A stretch of 64,000 bases of DNA from Paenibacillus paeoniae. Lineage in GTDB: Bacteria > Bacillota > Bacilli > Paenibacillales > Paenibacillaceae. The position numbers and the translations under genes were made by a program. The stretch lies in contig NZ_QUBQ01000002.1 in NCBI RefSeq assembly GCF_003388735.1, positions 248,001 through 312,000 on the forward strand, read 5' to 3'. The notes beneath the pieces were generated by a model, which saw only the letters and a list, made by a program, of their open reading frames with translations, was not told where the DNA came from and did not search any database. This document shows positions 25,969 through 35,334 of this stretch, in pieces (within the stretch, counting starts at the first letter, position 1; each line of letters starts with the position of its first letter).

Positions 25969-28900
25969 CTACTTGTTGTAGATACGGTATACGATTACAG
26001 CTGCTTCAGCACGGGTTGTATGGCCCAGCGGATTCAGCTTGCCGTCGCTTCCCTTTACAATGTCATTCGCCAGCAGAATCGATGCGCTTTCCTTCGCATA
26101 CGATGCCAGCTCCTTCAAATCGGAGAAGCCGTCCAGCAAGGATGCGTCTCCTCCCTTGAGCGATTTGCCGGACACGGCAAGCGCTCTGGCCGTCATCGCC
26201 ATCATCTCTTGTCTTGTAATGGATGCGCCCGGATCAAACGTTCCATCTGCGCGTCCAGTTACGATACCAAGAGCTTGGGCCGCTAATACTGCATCATAGT
26301 AATAATCATCCTCAGACACATCGGAGAAGCCGATCATGCCATTAACATTTGCCTTTGCTTCCCAACCTAACGCTCTTGCGAGCAACAGCAGGAAATCTGC
26401 TCTCTTCACCTGACGTTCAGGAGCATAGGCTTGCTCCGAGATGCCATTAATAACACCTTTGGACGCCATAACTTCGATTTCACGCTTCGCCCAGTCATAA
26501 CGCTGCAGATCGCCGAAGCTCTTCTCCACATAGACGACCGCGAACGAACTGAAGTGCAAAGTTGTGAACGTCACAGCCTTCGAGGAGGCTGAGTATTTAC
26601 CACTTGGTACAGCATGGACTGCACCTTGGTTATCGATATACCAGATGGTCAGCAGCTCGTTGTTGTTTTCTTGATTGGTTGGCTGATAAGGCACGGATAC
26701 TTGTACCGGTGCATCCGGATTGCTCCATGCGATCGGAACGCCGTCAACTGCGAGAAGCAGCTCAACGACTGGACGTGTGCCGATTTGAGCTTTCAACTCA
26801 TCGCTAAATCTTGCTATGTCAGCATCTCGAATAATGATGGACAGCTTCTTAGCATCAGCAACAGCATCCTTGCTCACCATATGGCTAGGCAATTCAATCG
26901 TCCCCGAAGGTGTCACGATCACAAGGTAATAATCAAGATTGCTGTGCGAGATGCTGTCGGTCGGCAGTTCAACCTCGTAGCCCTTCGCTCCGTCGGCTTG
27001 CGGCACGCGAATCGTAATTCGCTGCACTGTACCGGATGTGCCGCCTGACAAAGCATCTTCCAGTGATTTGGCTGTAATCGCGGTTGTTGCCATTCCGGTA
27101 GCCTCATCAACTACAGGTACAGGCGCTGTAATTTCCTTGCCATCCACTACTTCCGGCTCTTCTGTGACTGGAGGCGTAATGACTTCTCCTCCGCCCGAGC
27201 TCCGTGAAATCTGATAGGTGAACGGTGCAACAAAGCTGTCTTCCATGCCTTCCTTCACAGCGATGGCACGAATAACGGTCAATTCGCTCAGTGTGATGGC
27301 TCTGCTGTATTTCACGCCATTGTCCTTGCTAGGCAAGCTGCCATCAAGCGTATAGTAGATTTCGGCTCCCTCTGTAGCCGAGCTCAGTGTGACGCTGCGC
27401 GATCCGTTATAGACGCCGACTTTGAGAGAAGCTTTCGTCAACGCAACAGTACCGCCAATAACCTCTTCTACCGGCTCCGATGGCTCCAGCGTGAACCAAT
27501 CCAGATTCGCTCCTTCGCCGCCAAAGTTCAATCTGAGCGTCTGCACGCCTTCAGGAAGCTGTACAACATGAGAAACTTCCTGATAGTTGTTCCATCCGCC
27601 TGTTGATCCAAATGGCACCGATCCGTACGGTGCGCCTTCCTCGTTGCCAATCGTCATTCTAACACCTGACTGTGGTGTCGCGTACCGGTATACGACTTTG
27701 TAATAACCGGCCTCCCCAATATTTACAGCATAATCGACATGTCCGCCCGCAACCGTGAACCCGATATTGCGGAATTCTGTTGCCGTTCCTGGATTATTGG
27801 TTTGAACAGCAGCGCTGCTCGCACTTGTGTACGTCTCTGCTTCTACCTTAAGCGGTCCGTTCGCAGCATCTGTCGCAGGAACCGTAAGCTTCTCGAATTT
27901 GATGCCTCTAAGCTCGTAATTGCCCGCTCCAGCAGCAAGCCGGATACGCTGCTCTCCCTTGGAGAGTTCCAGCTCTGTGCGCATTTGCACAACTTGATTG
28001 TACAGATGTGGAACAGTGACTGCCTTCTTGTCCGCTCCGCCATTCGTATGCCATATAATTCCGTTGTATGCCTGAGAATTGGAGGTCACTGTGAGCAACG
28101 CAACGTAACGGCCGTCCTCCGGCACGTCCACCAAATATTCAACGTAGTCTCCCGCATCAATTCCCGAGAAGCGGCTTGTTGTGCCGGAGCCCGACACGGT
28201 TAGACCCTTCATTTGATGGAATTGATCAAGCGCATTCAGATCCAGCAATCCGATTGGATCAGTCACGTTGACCGTTCCTGTCAACAGGGTATGGGCCGTC
28301 AATTCACTTCCTCCTGCGGAATCGCCATAAGCCGCTACCGGCACATGAACGTTCAATTGGAGGTCATCGTAATAAGTCGTACCGTTCCAAGCCAGTGTCA
28401 GCTTCACTTGCGCAGCCGATACCCACTGGGCTGATGCAAGAGATACACCGCCGCGCGTAACAGCCGGACCGGATACCGTAATCGCATCCACATGATCGGC
28501 CAACAGCTTGCCGCCGTTAATGTTCAACACTATTTCTTTGCCTTCCACATCATATGCAACATGTGCAGGTGACAAGGAAATGGATTCCGGATCATTAACC
28601 GCTGTGAACAGAATGGAAGCTGTGAGCGATGCGCCCGAGACTGCTCCATCTATTTCCTCCGAAGTTACGAAGAGCAGGGCGCGACGATCTGAATCGTAAT
28701 CCTCTACAGCAGCGCCGCCAAGCGTTACAACCGCTGTCGTATCATTGTCTCGCTCCACGCCCGCAACAGTTATGCCGTCCAGTCCGACGACGGACCAGTT
28801 GCTTGGAGCAAGCTCTGGGGCAAAGGTGCCATTGAGCAGATGTACCGTAATTTTACTACCGGCTTCGCTGCCCTCAACAATGGCTTGCTGCTCTGGAACA

Positions 28901-31900
28901 AGAGCTGCTCCAATCGCTATGAAGTCGAGACGATCGACCGTCCCTGTGACTTCCAGACGAATTTGGTTAATGCCATCCTCCAATGTTATCGTGCCCGTTG
29001 CCCGGCCGACCGTTCCTCCCGTGCTTGGTAAGGATACGACGAACCCTTCCTCATCATTGACTATAACGTTGAGCTCACCGCCGCTCTCAGGAGCCGCGTA
29101 CTGGTAGGTTACGTTATAAATGCCTGCTGCGGAAGCATCAACCGTGTATTGTACCCAATCATCCTGGTCCCCGCCCACAATCGAAGTTCCTTGTGCCACT
29201 ACGCCGTAAGCGTTGCTGTAGCGGCTGCCTTCAATCATGCCTGGCAATACCGTAATCCCAGAATCAGCTGCGCTCAGCGAGATGCTGCGGATGCTGTAGC
29301 CGCTGCCGGAAGCATTCAGGGTCAGCAACTGTTTGCCGACTTGAAGATCGATCAGGCTGCGAACCTTTGCGGCGCTGCCGCCTGTATCCTGCACAAGCGC
29401 AATGACTTCGCCCGTGCCAATCTGAAGCTCCGCTTCCTGCGGCGAACCGATGTATTCGATATCCGCGTAATACGTCCCGCCTTCCTTCACTTCTGTTACA
29501 TAGCGGAAGGTTGCTTGATCCGTCTCGGAGAAGCCGCCGATGGAATCGCCTTGAACCACGTATTGACCTTCTGCCGCTGCGAATGCGCTGGCAGCGACTG
29601 CCGTCTTCGGTTGAAGCGCCTGGGCGCGATCGAAGCGGTAAGTTGCTACCGATTTAGCCGGTAGTGTAGCGTTCATCTGCAGGCCGTCTATCAAAATCTT
29701 GAACGGTTGCGGATCGGCTGTACGGTTGATAACTACCGTTACAATCTCCTTGCCGTCCGGGCTTGCAAAAGCAACGTTCGTCACCGTCGATGCGGAGCCG
29801 TAATTGCTGTCAATGCGGACGTAGCCCGGCTTCACAAACTTGGTGTAGTGCCCCATCAGGTAGTACTCCGGCAAAATCCAGTAGTTGTCCGGATTCGAAG
29901 AGTCTTGAATAATGGGAGTCGGGTCAGGAATGCCTACCCACTGATGAGTAGCGATATCGCTGTCTAGCATCGTAACCCAACTGTTATAGCTTTTTGCATA
30001 ATTGCGGAAGTATTGCGCAATTCGATCTGCGCCTGTTGTTCCCCATACTGCTCTCTCCGTCAGATAGACGCTCTTCTCAGGGAACATTTCTTGCAGCACG
30101 CTCATCATGGACAGCTCGCCGCCGTAATCGTGGAACGCCGTTCCTTCGACTGCGTCGTACGCGCCTTCAACTTCATCACCCAGTACCAATGCAGGGAATG
30201 CCATCGTGTCGCCCGGGTTATGGTCGAACATCCAGAGCTTCACCGATTGAATGCGCGGATTGCTGTTCGCATCCAGTCTATCTCTTAGCAGCTTAGCAAG
30301 TCTGGATGTCTGCTGCCATGACATTGCCGTACTTGGATAATCGATCTCCAGCAGCGGCTCATTCTGAAGAGTCATGCCTTCGAAGTAAATGCCGTGCCCG
30401 GCATAAGCCTCCAAAAACTTTTCATAGTATTTGGCTACTAGCGGCAAGTACTCTTCCTTGACTTGTCCTCTAATCATGCTGTCCGTCGTCTTCATCCAGC
30501 CCGGAGGACTCCATGGAGAAGCAAAAAATTGAATATCCGGATTAATTTCCTGAATTTTCTTGACTGTCGGGATAATGCCCAACTCAATATCCTTCTGGAT
30601 CGAGAAGTTATCCAGATTTACATCCGTTTGTCCCGGCGGCATATCATTGTACGAATAGAACTTTTGCGCCGTAAAATCGGACGTGCCGATCGTTAGACGG
30701 ATCAAGCTCATGCCTATGCCGTCTTCCGGATGAACGAGCTTAACCAACAATTCTTTCTGCTTCTCCGGTGACATTTTGACCAAGTTGTAGATCGTCGATT
30801 CTTCCATGGAAGAACCAATACCAAGCATCGATTGATAGGTTTTGTCCGGATCCAGAGTAATGGCTGTAACATCACCGCTATCCGGCAATCGGAGATCCAG
30901 ATTAGCCCCCGGCTCCAGCTTCTTGTCGCCAGGCTGGTAACGGTCGTCGTAATACCACTTACGGTCGGCAGCATCGCGCTCGCTGGACACCCACGTTTCA
31001 ACGCCGCCCGCTACGATAACATCGCCGGTGCCTTCATTGCCTACCGGATCGGTTCCGCCGCCATTACCACCGCCATCTGCCGGTACATCACCGGTACGAG
31101 TGAACGTTACCCAGTTGAAGTTCATGTCGCCTGCAATGAACTCCAGGCGCAAGGTCTGCACACCGCTCTTCGGCAGCACGATGTCCTCTACCTCTGCAGT
31201 AGCCCAGCTCTGCCAGCCGCCTGTAGAACCGACATTCAGCGTGCCCGCTGTCACGCCGTCATCCCTCTTCACGCGAATGCCCGTCGCTCCTCCATTGCCC
31301 GCATAGCGGAATGCTGCCTTATACGTACCCGCTTCCTCAACATTGACTCGGTAATCCAGCCACGCTCCAGCGGATGTCCAACCAATATTGAGGCCATCGC
31401 CTTCGTCCTCCGCAACTTGCGTGTTAAGCCCGTTGCTCTTCGCCGCAAATGCCTCCGCCTCGATCTTGCCTGGAATCTTCTCGGCATGAGGTTGAGGCAA
31501 TGCAGGCGCTACCGGCAGCTCCGGTGTTTCAACGCCGCGCTTCAAACCGTATCCAACGTCGAACAGCAGATTGTCGCTGTTCGCAGTCAACGGATAGTTC
31601 GCGTTCACATAAAATGGCCATTCAATAGGATTCGTTCCTTTAAAGTCCCTGCTGCCAAGCAGCACATCAGCTACACCTCGGCCTTCCGTTCCTGGAAGCC
31701 ATGCAGCCACGAGGCCTTGCCAATCGCTGAGATGCTCGCTGATCGTCATCGGACGACCACTCACCAGCACTACGACAATTGGAATGTTCGGATCGGATTT
31801 TCGGATATTAAGAAGTGTCTCTCTATCCACTACATCCAGATCCAGCGCCGTCCGATCTCCGTCAGATTCCGCGTATGGCGTCTCGCCAATCACGACAATT

Positions 31901-33435
31901 GCTACGTCATGACCCGCTGCGCCGCGTCCATGCCTGTTGTATGTTACCGTCTTCGAAGTTCCGGCTACCGCATCTTGGAACCCTTTCAGAATCGTTGTTC
32001 CTTCTGTAATTTTGCCCGTTGCGCCTTGCCAAGTAATCGACCAGCCGCCGGACTGAATTCCGATGTCATCCGCGCTTTTACCTGCTAGATACAGCTTGTT
32101 CATCTTCGGAAGCTGAGATAGAATCGGCTCATTGCCAACCTTGTCGTTCTTCAGCAGCACCAGTGATTCCGCGACAGCCTGGCGAGCGATATTCCGATGT
32201 GCCGCCGCGCCGACGCTGCCTGCCAAATCCTTGTCCGCCTTCGGATATTCGAACAGACCAGAAGCAATCTTGACCTTCAAGATGCGCAGAACCGCATCAT
32301 CCAGTCTCTCCTCTGTGACAGCGCCTTCATTTACCAGCGCGATCAGATGATTCAGTGCACTCCTCCAGTCTCCTGTCAGCATGAACATATCAACGCCAGC
32401 ATTGACTGAGACGCGAACCTGGTTTTTGAGACCGCTTACAGGATTTCCGTCTTGATCTCTGTTAATTTGCTGAATCGCGTTGTAGTCCGAAATGACGAAC
32501 CCTTTGAAACCCAGCTCGTCCTTCAGCACATCCGTCAGCAATCGCTTGTTGGCATGCATCTTCAGCCCTGCGATACTGTGGTAGGAAGCCATAACCGTCT
32601 GCACGCCAGCTGCAATGGCCTCCTTGTACATTTGCAGATCATGAGCTAAAAGCTGCTCTTCCGTATATCCTGTAATGTCACCTTGGTTTCTGCCGTTATC
32701 CGTAAAGCCCTCGCCGATAAAATGCTTGGCTGTACCTACGGCTCTGAGAGGGTTCCGACGCTCAGCGTCTGTCTTTCCCTGCAGCCCTTCGATAAACGCA
32801 GCACCTAGTTTGCCCGTTCTGTTCGGGTCCGAGCTGAAGCCCTCATACGTTCTTCCCCAGCGAATATCTTGCGGCGCTGCGATCGTTGGCGCGAAATCCC
32901 AGTTCGTGCCCGTAGCTCGCATCTCCTTCGCTGTCGCTTGTCCGATTTGCCGCATCAAATCGAGATTGTTGGCCGCACCCAGACCAATATTATGTGGGAA
33001 CAACGTCGCTCCAATCACATTATTGTGTCCGTGGACCGCATCCACGCCATACAGGAGCGGAATGCCGAGTCTCGTTGACAGCGCCCCATCCTGGAGGCTG
33101 TCCGTCAGCTCACGCCACTTCGCCTCCGTGCTGTCCGCTTGTCTGTTGTTCGGGAATGATCCGCCGCCGCTAAGCACCGAACCGATAAAATATTGCTTAA
33201 CCTCTTGCGGGGTAATATTTGATTTCTCTGGCTGGATCATTTGTCCCGCCCGTTCTTCAATCGTCATTCTGTCCAGCAAGTCTTTTGCCCGCTCATCCAC
33301 GCTCTTCGCCGGATTCAAATAGACGGGCAGACCAACTGCCGCTTCCGCGGATGGTGCTCCTGCGGCAGCGAATAACCCCGTTACCAGCGTGAATGCCAGA
33401 AAGGATGATAACAGTTTCCTAACCTTTCTTCCCAT
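25969..33435 (-). CDS. Surface-anchored multi-modular glycosidase: GH3-CBM-GH30-CBMs-SLH
   Basis: A 2488-residue secreted protein. I use the ATG at 33435 since GGAGGG lies 8 nt upstream; residue numbers below count from the in-frame codon 18 nt earlier. Signal peptide to about 38. GH3 barrel and C-domain, about 45-640, with nucleophile Asp323 in VISDYN. CBM6-like module, 660-787. GH30, about 855-1275, with acid/base Glu1032 in LQNEPL and nucleophile Glu1133 in YLTERAVWG. Four further CBM6-like or related modules near 1280-1395, 1405-1515, 1737-1855 and 1868-1990; two Ig/X2-like modules near 1525-1735; a chitobiase-C-like repeat near 2000-2083. Three SLH domains, about 2312-2494, bind the wall. 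Both catalytic modules appear intact. Likely releases glucose or short oligosaccharides from a beta-glucan at the cell surface; exact linkage unknown. Confidence 0.93.
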   Translation of the reverse strand: MGRKVRKLLSSFLAFTLVTGLFAAAGAPSAEAAVGLPVYLNPAKSVDERAKDLLDRMTIEERAGQMIQPEKSNITPQEVKQYFIGSVLSGGGSFPNNRQADSTEAKWRELTDSLQDGALSTRLGIPLLYGVDAVHGHNNVIGATLFPHNIGLGAANNLDLMRQIGQATAKEMRATGTNWDFAPTIAAPQDIRWGRTYEGFSSDPNRTGKLGAAFIEGLQGKTDAERRNPLRAVGTAKHFIGEGFTDNGRNQGDITGYTEEQLLAHDLQMYKEAIAAGVQTVMASYHSIAGLKMHANKRLLTDVLKDELGFKGFVISDYNAIQQINRDQDGNPVSGLKNQVRVSVNAGVDMFMLTGDWRSALNHLIALVNEGAVTEERLDDAVLRILKVKIASGLFEYPKADKDLAGSVGAAAHRNIARQAVAESLVLLKNDKVGNEPILSQLPKMNKLYLAGKSADDIGIQSGGWSITWQGATGKITEGTTILKGFQDAVAGTSKTVTYNRHGRGAAGHDVAIVVIGETPYAESDGDRTALDLDVVDRETLLNIRKSDPNIPIVVVLVSGRPMTISEHLSDWQGLVAAWLPGTEGRGVADVLLGSRDFKGTNPIEWPFYVNANYPLTANSDNLLFDVGYGLKRGVETPELPVAPALPQPHAEKIPGKIEAEAFAAKSNGLNTQVAEDEGDGLNIGWTSAGAWLDYRVNVEEAGTYKAAFRYAGNGGATGIRVKRDDGVTAGTLNVGSTGGWQSWATAEVEDIVLPKSGVQTLRLEFIAGDMNFNWVTFTRTGDVPADGGGNGGGTDPVGNEGTGDVIVAGGVETWVSSERDAADRKWYYDDRYQPGDKKLEPGANLDLRLPDSGDVTAITLDPDKTYQSMLGIGSSMEESTIYNLVKMSPEKQKELLVKLVHPEDGIGMSLIRLTIGTSDFTAQKFYSYNDMPPGQTDVNLDNFSIQKDIELGIIPTVKKIQEINPDIQFFASPWSPPGWMKTTDSMIRGQVKEEYLPLVAKYYEKFLEAYAGHGIYFEGMTLQNEPLLEIDYPSTAMSWQQTSRLAKLLRDRLDANSNPRIQSVKLWMFDHNPGDTMAFPALVLGDEVEGAYDAVEGTAFHDYGGELSMMSVLQEMFPEKSVYLTERAVWGTTGADRIAQYFRNYAKSYNSWVTMLDSDIATHQWVGIPDPTPIIQDSSNPDNYWILPEYYLMGHYTKFVKPGYVRIDSNYGSASTVTNVAFASPDGKEIVTVVINRTADPQPFKILIDGLQMNATLPAKSVATYRFDRAQALQPKTAVAASAFAAAEGQYVVQGDSIGGFSETDQATFRYVTEVKEGGTYYADIEYIGSPQEAELQIGTGEVIALVQDTGGSAAKVRSLIDLQVGKQLLTLNASGSGYSIRSISLSAADSGITVLPGMIEGSRYSNAYGVVAQGTSIVGGDQDDWVQYTVDASAAGIYNVTYQYAAPESGGELNVIVNDEEGFVVSLPSTGGTVGRATGTITLEDGINQIRLEVTGTVDRLDFIAIGAALVPEQQAIVEGSEAGSKITVHLLNGTFAPELAPSNWSVVGLDGITVAGVERDNDTTAVVTLGGAAVEDYDSDRRALLFVTSEEIDGAVSGASLTASILFTAVNDPESISLSPAHVAYDVEGKEIVLNINGGKLLADHVDAITVSGPAVTRGGVSLASAQWVSAAQVKLTLAWNGTTYYDDLQLNVHVPVAAYGDSAGGSELTAHTLLTGTVNVTDPIGLLDLNALDQFHQMKGLTVSGSGTTSRFSGIDAGDYVEYLVDVPEDGRYVALLTVTSNSQAYNGIIWHTNGGADKKAVTVPHLYNQVVQMRTELELSKGEQRIRLAAGAGNYELRGIKFEKLTVPATDAANGPLKVEAETYTSASSAAVQTNNPGTATEFRNIGFTVAGGHVDYAVNIGEAGYYKVVYRYATPQSGVRMTIGNEEGAPYGSVPFGSTGGWNNYQEVSHVVQLPEGVQTLRLNFGGEGANLDWFTLEPSEPVEEVIGGTVALTKASLKVGVYNGSRSVTLSSATEGAEIYYTLDGSLPSKDNGVKYSRAITLSELTVIRAIAVKEGMEDSFVAPFTYQISRSSGGGEVITPPVTEEPEVVDGKEITAPVPVVDEATGMATTAITAKSLEDALSGGTSGTVQRITIRVPQADGAKGYEVELPTDSISHSNLDYYLVIVTPSGTIELPSHMVSKDAVADAKKLSIIIRDADIARFSDELKAQIGTRPVVELLLAVDGVPIAWSNPDAPVQVSVPYQPTNQENNNELLTIWYIDNQGAVHAVPSGKYSASSKAVTFTTLHFSSFAVVYVEKSFGDLQRYDWAKREIEVMASKGVINGISEQAYAPERQVKRADFLLLLARALGWEAKANVNGMIGFSDVSEDDYYYDAVLAAQALGIVTGRADGTFDPGASITRQEMMAMTARALAVSGKSLKGGDASLLDGFSDLKELASYAKESASILLANDIVKGSDGKLNPLGHTTRAEAAVIVYRIYNK

Positions 33436-33455
33436 TGCAAAAACCCTCCTCAACC

Positions 33456-33523
33456 CTTGTAAGTTCTCCCGGGCTTGTCCAGTTGTTGATGGTCAAGGAC
33501 AAAAAATCGGGACTCCTTACAAG
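33456..33523 (-). promoter_or_regulatory. Structured 5' leader of the SLH glycosidase gene
   Basis: Nested inverted repeats: CTTGTAAG (33456-33463) with CTTACAAG (33516-33523), CCCG (33468-33471) with CGGG (33508-33511), and TTGTCC (33475-33480) with GGACAA (33497-33502). Together they could form one long interrupted hairpin that ends about 20 nt before the start codon. A TATACT-like -10 lies just upstream on the minus strand. It matches no riboswitch family I recognise. Confidence 0.4.
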
Positions 33524-33591
33524 TATAAAATTGATAGGAGGGTGTTTATATGCTTCATTTTTTTGATGACCTGTACCATTTTTGTGAAATG

Positions 33592-34182
33592 CTAACCATT
33601 CGAATTTTGGAACGCCTGATTGTAGCATCTCCGGCAGACCGGCTTGTAATCCTCATTGCCGCCGATCTGAATCTGCTCGCCGGAGTTGACCGGCTTCCCG
33701 TCGCGGAACCGGATAACCATCGTTGCCTTGCGATCGCAATACCAGCAGATTGTTTTAATTTCCTCAATTTTATCCGCATGCACCAACAGGTTGTAGCTGC
33801 CCTCGAACAGCTCGTTTCGGAAATCATTTTTCAAGCCGAAGGCCATAACAGGAATGTTCAGCTCGTCGACAACACGCGTAAGCTCTAGTATATGATGTCG
33901 CATCAGGAATTGCGCTTCGTCGATTAAGACGCAATAGATGCGTCCGGAGGCCGCAACCTGTTCTTTCACATTCTCAAACAGATTGGTCGACTCCTCCACC
34001 GGAATCGCCTCGCGCTCGAAGCCGACCCGCGAGCCGACGCGATAGGCGCTTTCTCTGGCGCCAACGGCCGGCGAATAGATGAGTACCGACTTGCCCTGTT
34101 CTTCATAGTTATGCGCTACTTTAATAATTTCGAACGATTTGCCGCTGTTCATCGTCCCATATTTGTAATAGAGCTGTGCCAA
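33592..34182 (-). CDS. tdk: Thymidine kinase
   Basis: A 196-residue type II thymidine kinase, which phosphorylates thymidine to dTMP in nucleotide salvage. The P-loop GTMNSGKS is at residues 9-16 and the Asp-Glu pair in VLIDEAQFL is the Walker B-like site. The lasso region carries the structural zinc ligands CWYC (about 142-145) and CRRC (about 183-186). The start is TTG, with GGAGGA 8 nt upstream. It lies 35 nt downstream of the TerC-family gene on the same strand with no visible terminator between, so it may be read from the manganese-riboswitch transcript. Confidence 0.96.
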   Translation of the reverse strand: MAQLYYKYGTMNSGKSFEIIKVAHNYEEQGKSVLIYSPAVGARESAYRVGSRVGFEREAIPVEESTNLFENVKEQVAASGRIYCVLIDEAQFLMRHHILELTRVVDELNIPVMAFGLKNDFRNELFEGSYNLLVHADKIEEIKTICWYCDRKATMVIRFRDGKPVNSGEQIQIGGNEDYKPVCRRCYNQAFQNSNG

Positions 34183-34217
34183 TTGAAATCTCCTCCACTA
34201 TCCTTTGAGTCGATTCA

Positions 34218-35000
34218 TTATACCGCTTTGACCGATTCCTTGTCTTTACTTCCGGACAAAAACCAGCCCAATGTCGCAATAAGAATCAGAACCGCATAGA
34301 AGGTTAGCTTCCAGCCTGTGGATTCTGCAAAATCATGCGAGATAACATGAATTGACGGATGAGCGAGTGTATGAACCGCCAGCTTAACGCCAACCCAGCC
34401 GACGATGCAGAATGCCGCAATCTCCAGTCCCGGTCTGCTCTCCAACAGTTTGACAAACAAAGTTGCCGCGAAACGCATAATAAGCAATCCGATAAATCCG
34501 CCCAGGAAGATAACGATGAAATGTCCGCCATCCATACCGCCAATCTTCGGCAGATTCGTTGTGGGCAATGCAACCGCGAGTGCAACGGCTGCCAAAATAG
34601 AATCCACCGCAAAGGCGATATCTGCAATCTCCACCTTGAATACGGTCATCCAGAAACCGCTCTTTTTCCGTCCCTTGCCTTCTTTTTTATCCGCCGATTC
34701 TTCGCCTTTCTTGACAATAACCTTTCGGAAAATATGATTAAGTGCAATAAATAACAGGTACAATGCGCCTATTGCTTGCACTTGCCATACATCTACGAGG
34801 AACGAAATGACGAACAACGAAGCTAATCGGAATACAAACGCGCCAGCGAGGCCATAGAACAGAGCCTTCTTCCGCTCTTGATCCGGCAAGTGCTTAACCA
34901 TAATCGCCAGCACAAGCGCATTATCCGCGGCAAGCAAGCCCTCCAGCGCGATGAGCACCAGCAGTACCCATCCATACTCCAACAATAATCCAACATCCAT
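34218..35000 (-). CDS. TerC-family integral membrane protein, probable Mn(II) exporter
   Basis: A 260-residue membrane protein of the TerC family (YkoY/YceF type). It has about seven membrane segments and the conserved acidic membrane motifs LEGLLAADNALVLAIMVKHL (N-terminal) and VEIADIAFAVDSILAAVAL (middle), both thought to line the metal path. A Lys-rich cytoplasmic loop separates the two halves. Bacillus TerC-type proteins have been linked to manganese export and metalation of secreted proteins. The upstream yybP-ykoY riboswitch gives strong independent support for a manganese role. AGGAGG precedes the ATG. Confidence 0.93.
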   Translation of the reverse strand: MDVGLLLEYGWVLLVLIALEGLLAADNALVLAIMVKHLPDQERKKALFYGLAGAFVFRLASLFVISFLVDVWQVQAIGALYLLFIALNHIFRKVIVKKGEESADKKEGKGRKKSGFWMTVFKVEIADIAFAVDSILAAVALAVALPTTNLPKIGGMDGGHFIVIFLGGFIGLLIMRFAATLFVKLLESRPGLEIAAFCIVGWVGVKLAVHTLAHPSIHVISHDFAESTGWKLTFYAVLILIATLGWFLSGSKDKESVKAV

Positions 35001-35052
35001 GACTATTCCTCCTACAATTTGTTATTCCCTAACCCCACCAGTCCATGAACAC

Positions 35053-35097
35053 AAAAAGACCTCTGCCTAAGTGTAAAAAAACACTAGACAAAGGTCT
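35053..35097 (-). terminator. Riboswitch-linked terminator before the TerC gene
   Basis: On the minus strand a long, imperfect stem joins the 3' strand of the aptamer (AGACCTTTG, around 35089-35097) with AGGCAGAGGTCT (35058-35069) and is followed by TTTTT. Because it uses the aptamer's closing strand, it is the likely expression platform: Mn(II) binding would hold that strand and allow read-through. Confidence 0.82.
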
Positions 35098-35190
35098 CGC
35101 AAACAACGCAAGCTTCATGCGTTGCCAATAAAGCCGGAGAATAAAATTATTCTCGTAATGACGACTTTACTGTATGAGCTACTCCCCTTT
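35089..35190 (-). ncRNA. yybP-ykoY manganese riboswitch aptamer
   Basis: Read on the minus strand, the element starts with AAAGGGGAGTAGC and ends with GAGACCTTTG, the two conserved flanks of the yybP-ykoY family. Between them lie the CGTCATTACGAG segment, CCGGCTTTATTGG and a side hairpin AACGCATGAAGCTTGCGTT. It sits about 90 nt before a TerC-family gene, its classical partner, with a terminator in between. The family senses Mn(II) and turns genes on. Confidence 0.94.
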
Positions 35191-35255
35191 GGAGTATATA
35201 ACATTCATGGTTTTGTGCTGTACATGTGATCTATACGGGGCAACGTTTCATCTGG

Positions 35256-35283
35256 TTTCATTTTTTTTCGAAAAAAAATGAAA
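35256..35283. repeat. Perfect 28-bp palindrome of T8/A8 tracts
   Basis: TTTCATTTTTTTT at 35256-35268 and its complement at 35271-35283 meet at a central CG. It lies between the divergent riboswitch and thioredoxin-like gene promoters. Right after it, GATATGATG offers a possible -10 for the + strand gene. Confidence 0.6.
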
Positions 35284-35334
35284 AATTTGATATGATGAAA
35301 AACATAAACCCTTGACGGAAAGGAGCATCACGAA

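Noticed and set aside
30832..32088. Long + strand open frame (418 codons) opposite the GH3-GH30 gene
   Set aside because: Fully antisense to the CBM and GH3 C-terminal region, no ribosome site, no family resemblance.
33454..33591. Known riboswitch upstream of the giant glycosidase
   Set aside because: Inverted repeats are present, but none of the conserved cores of known riboswitch families could be recognised.
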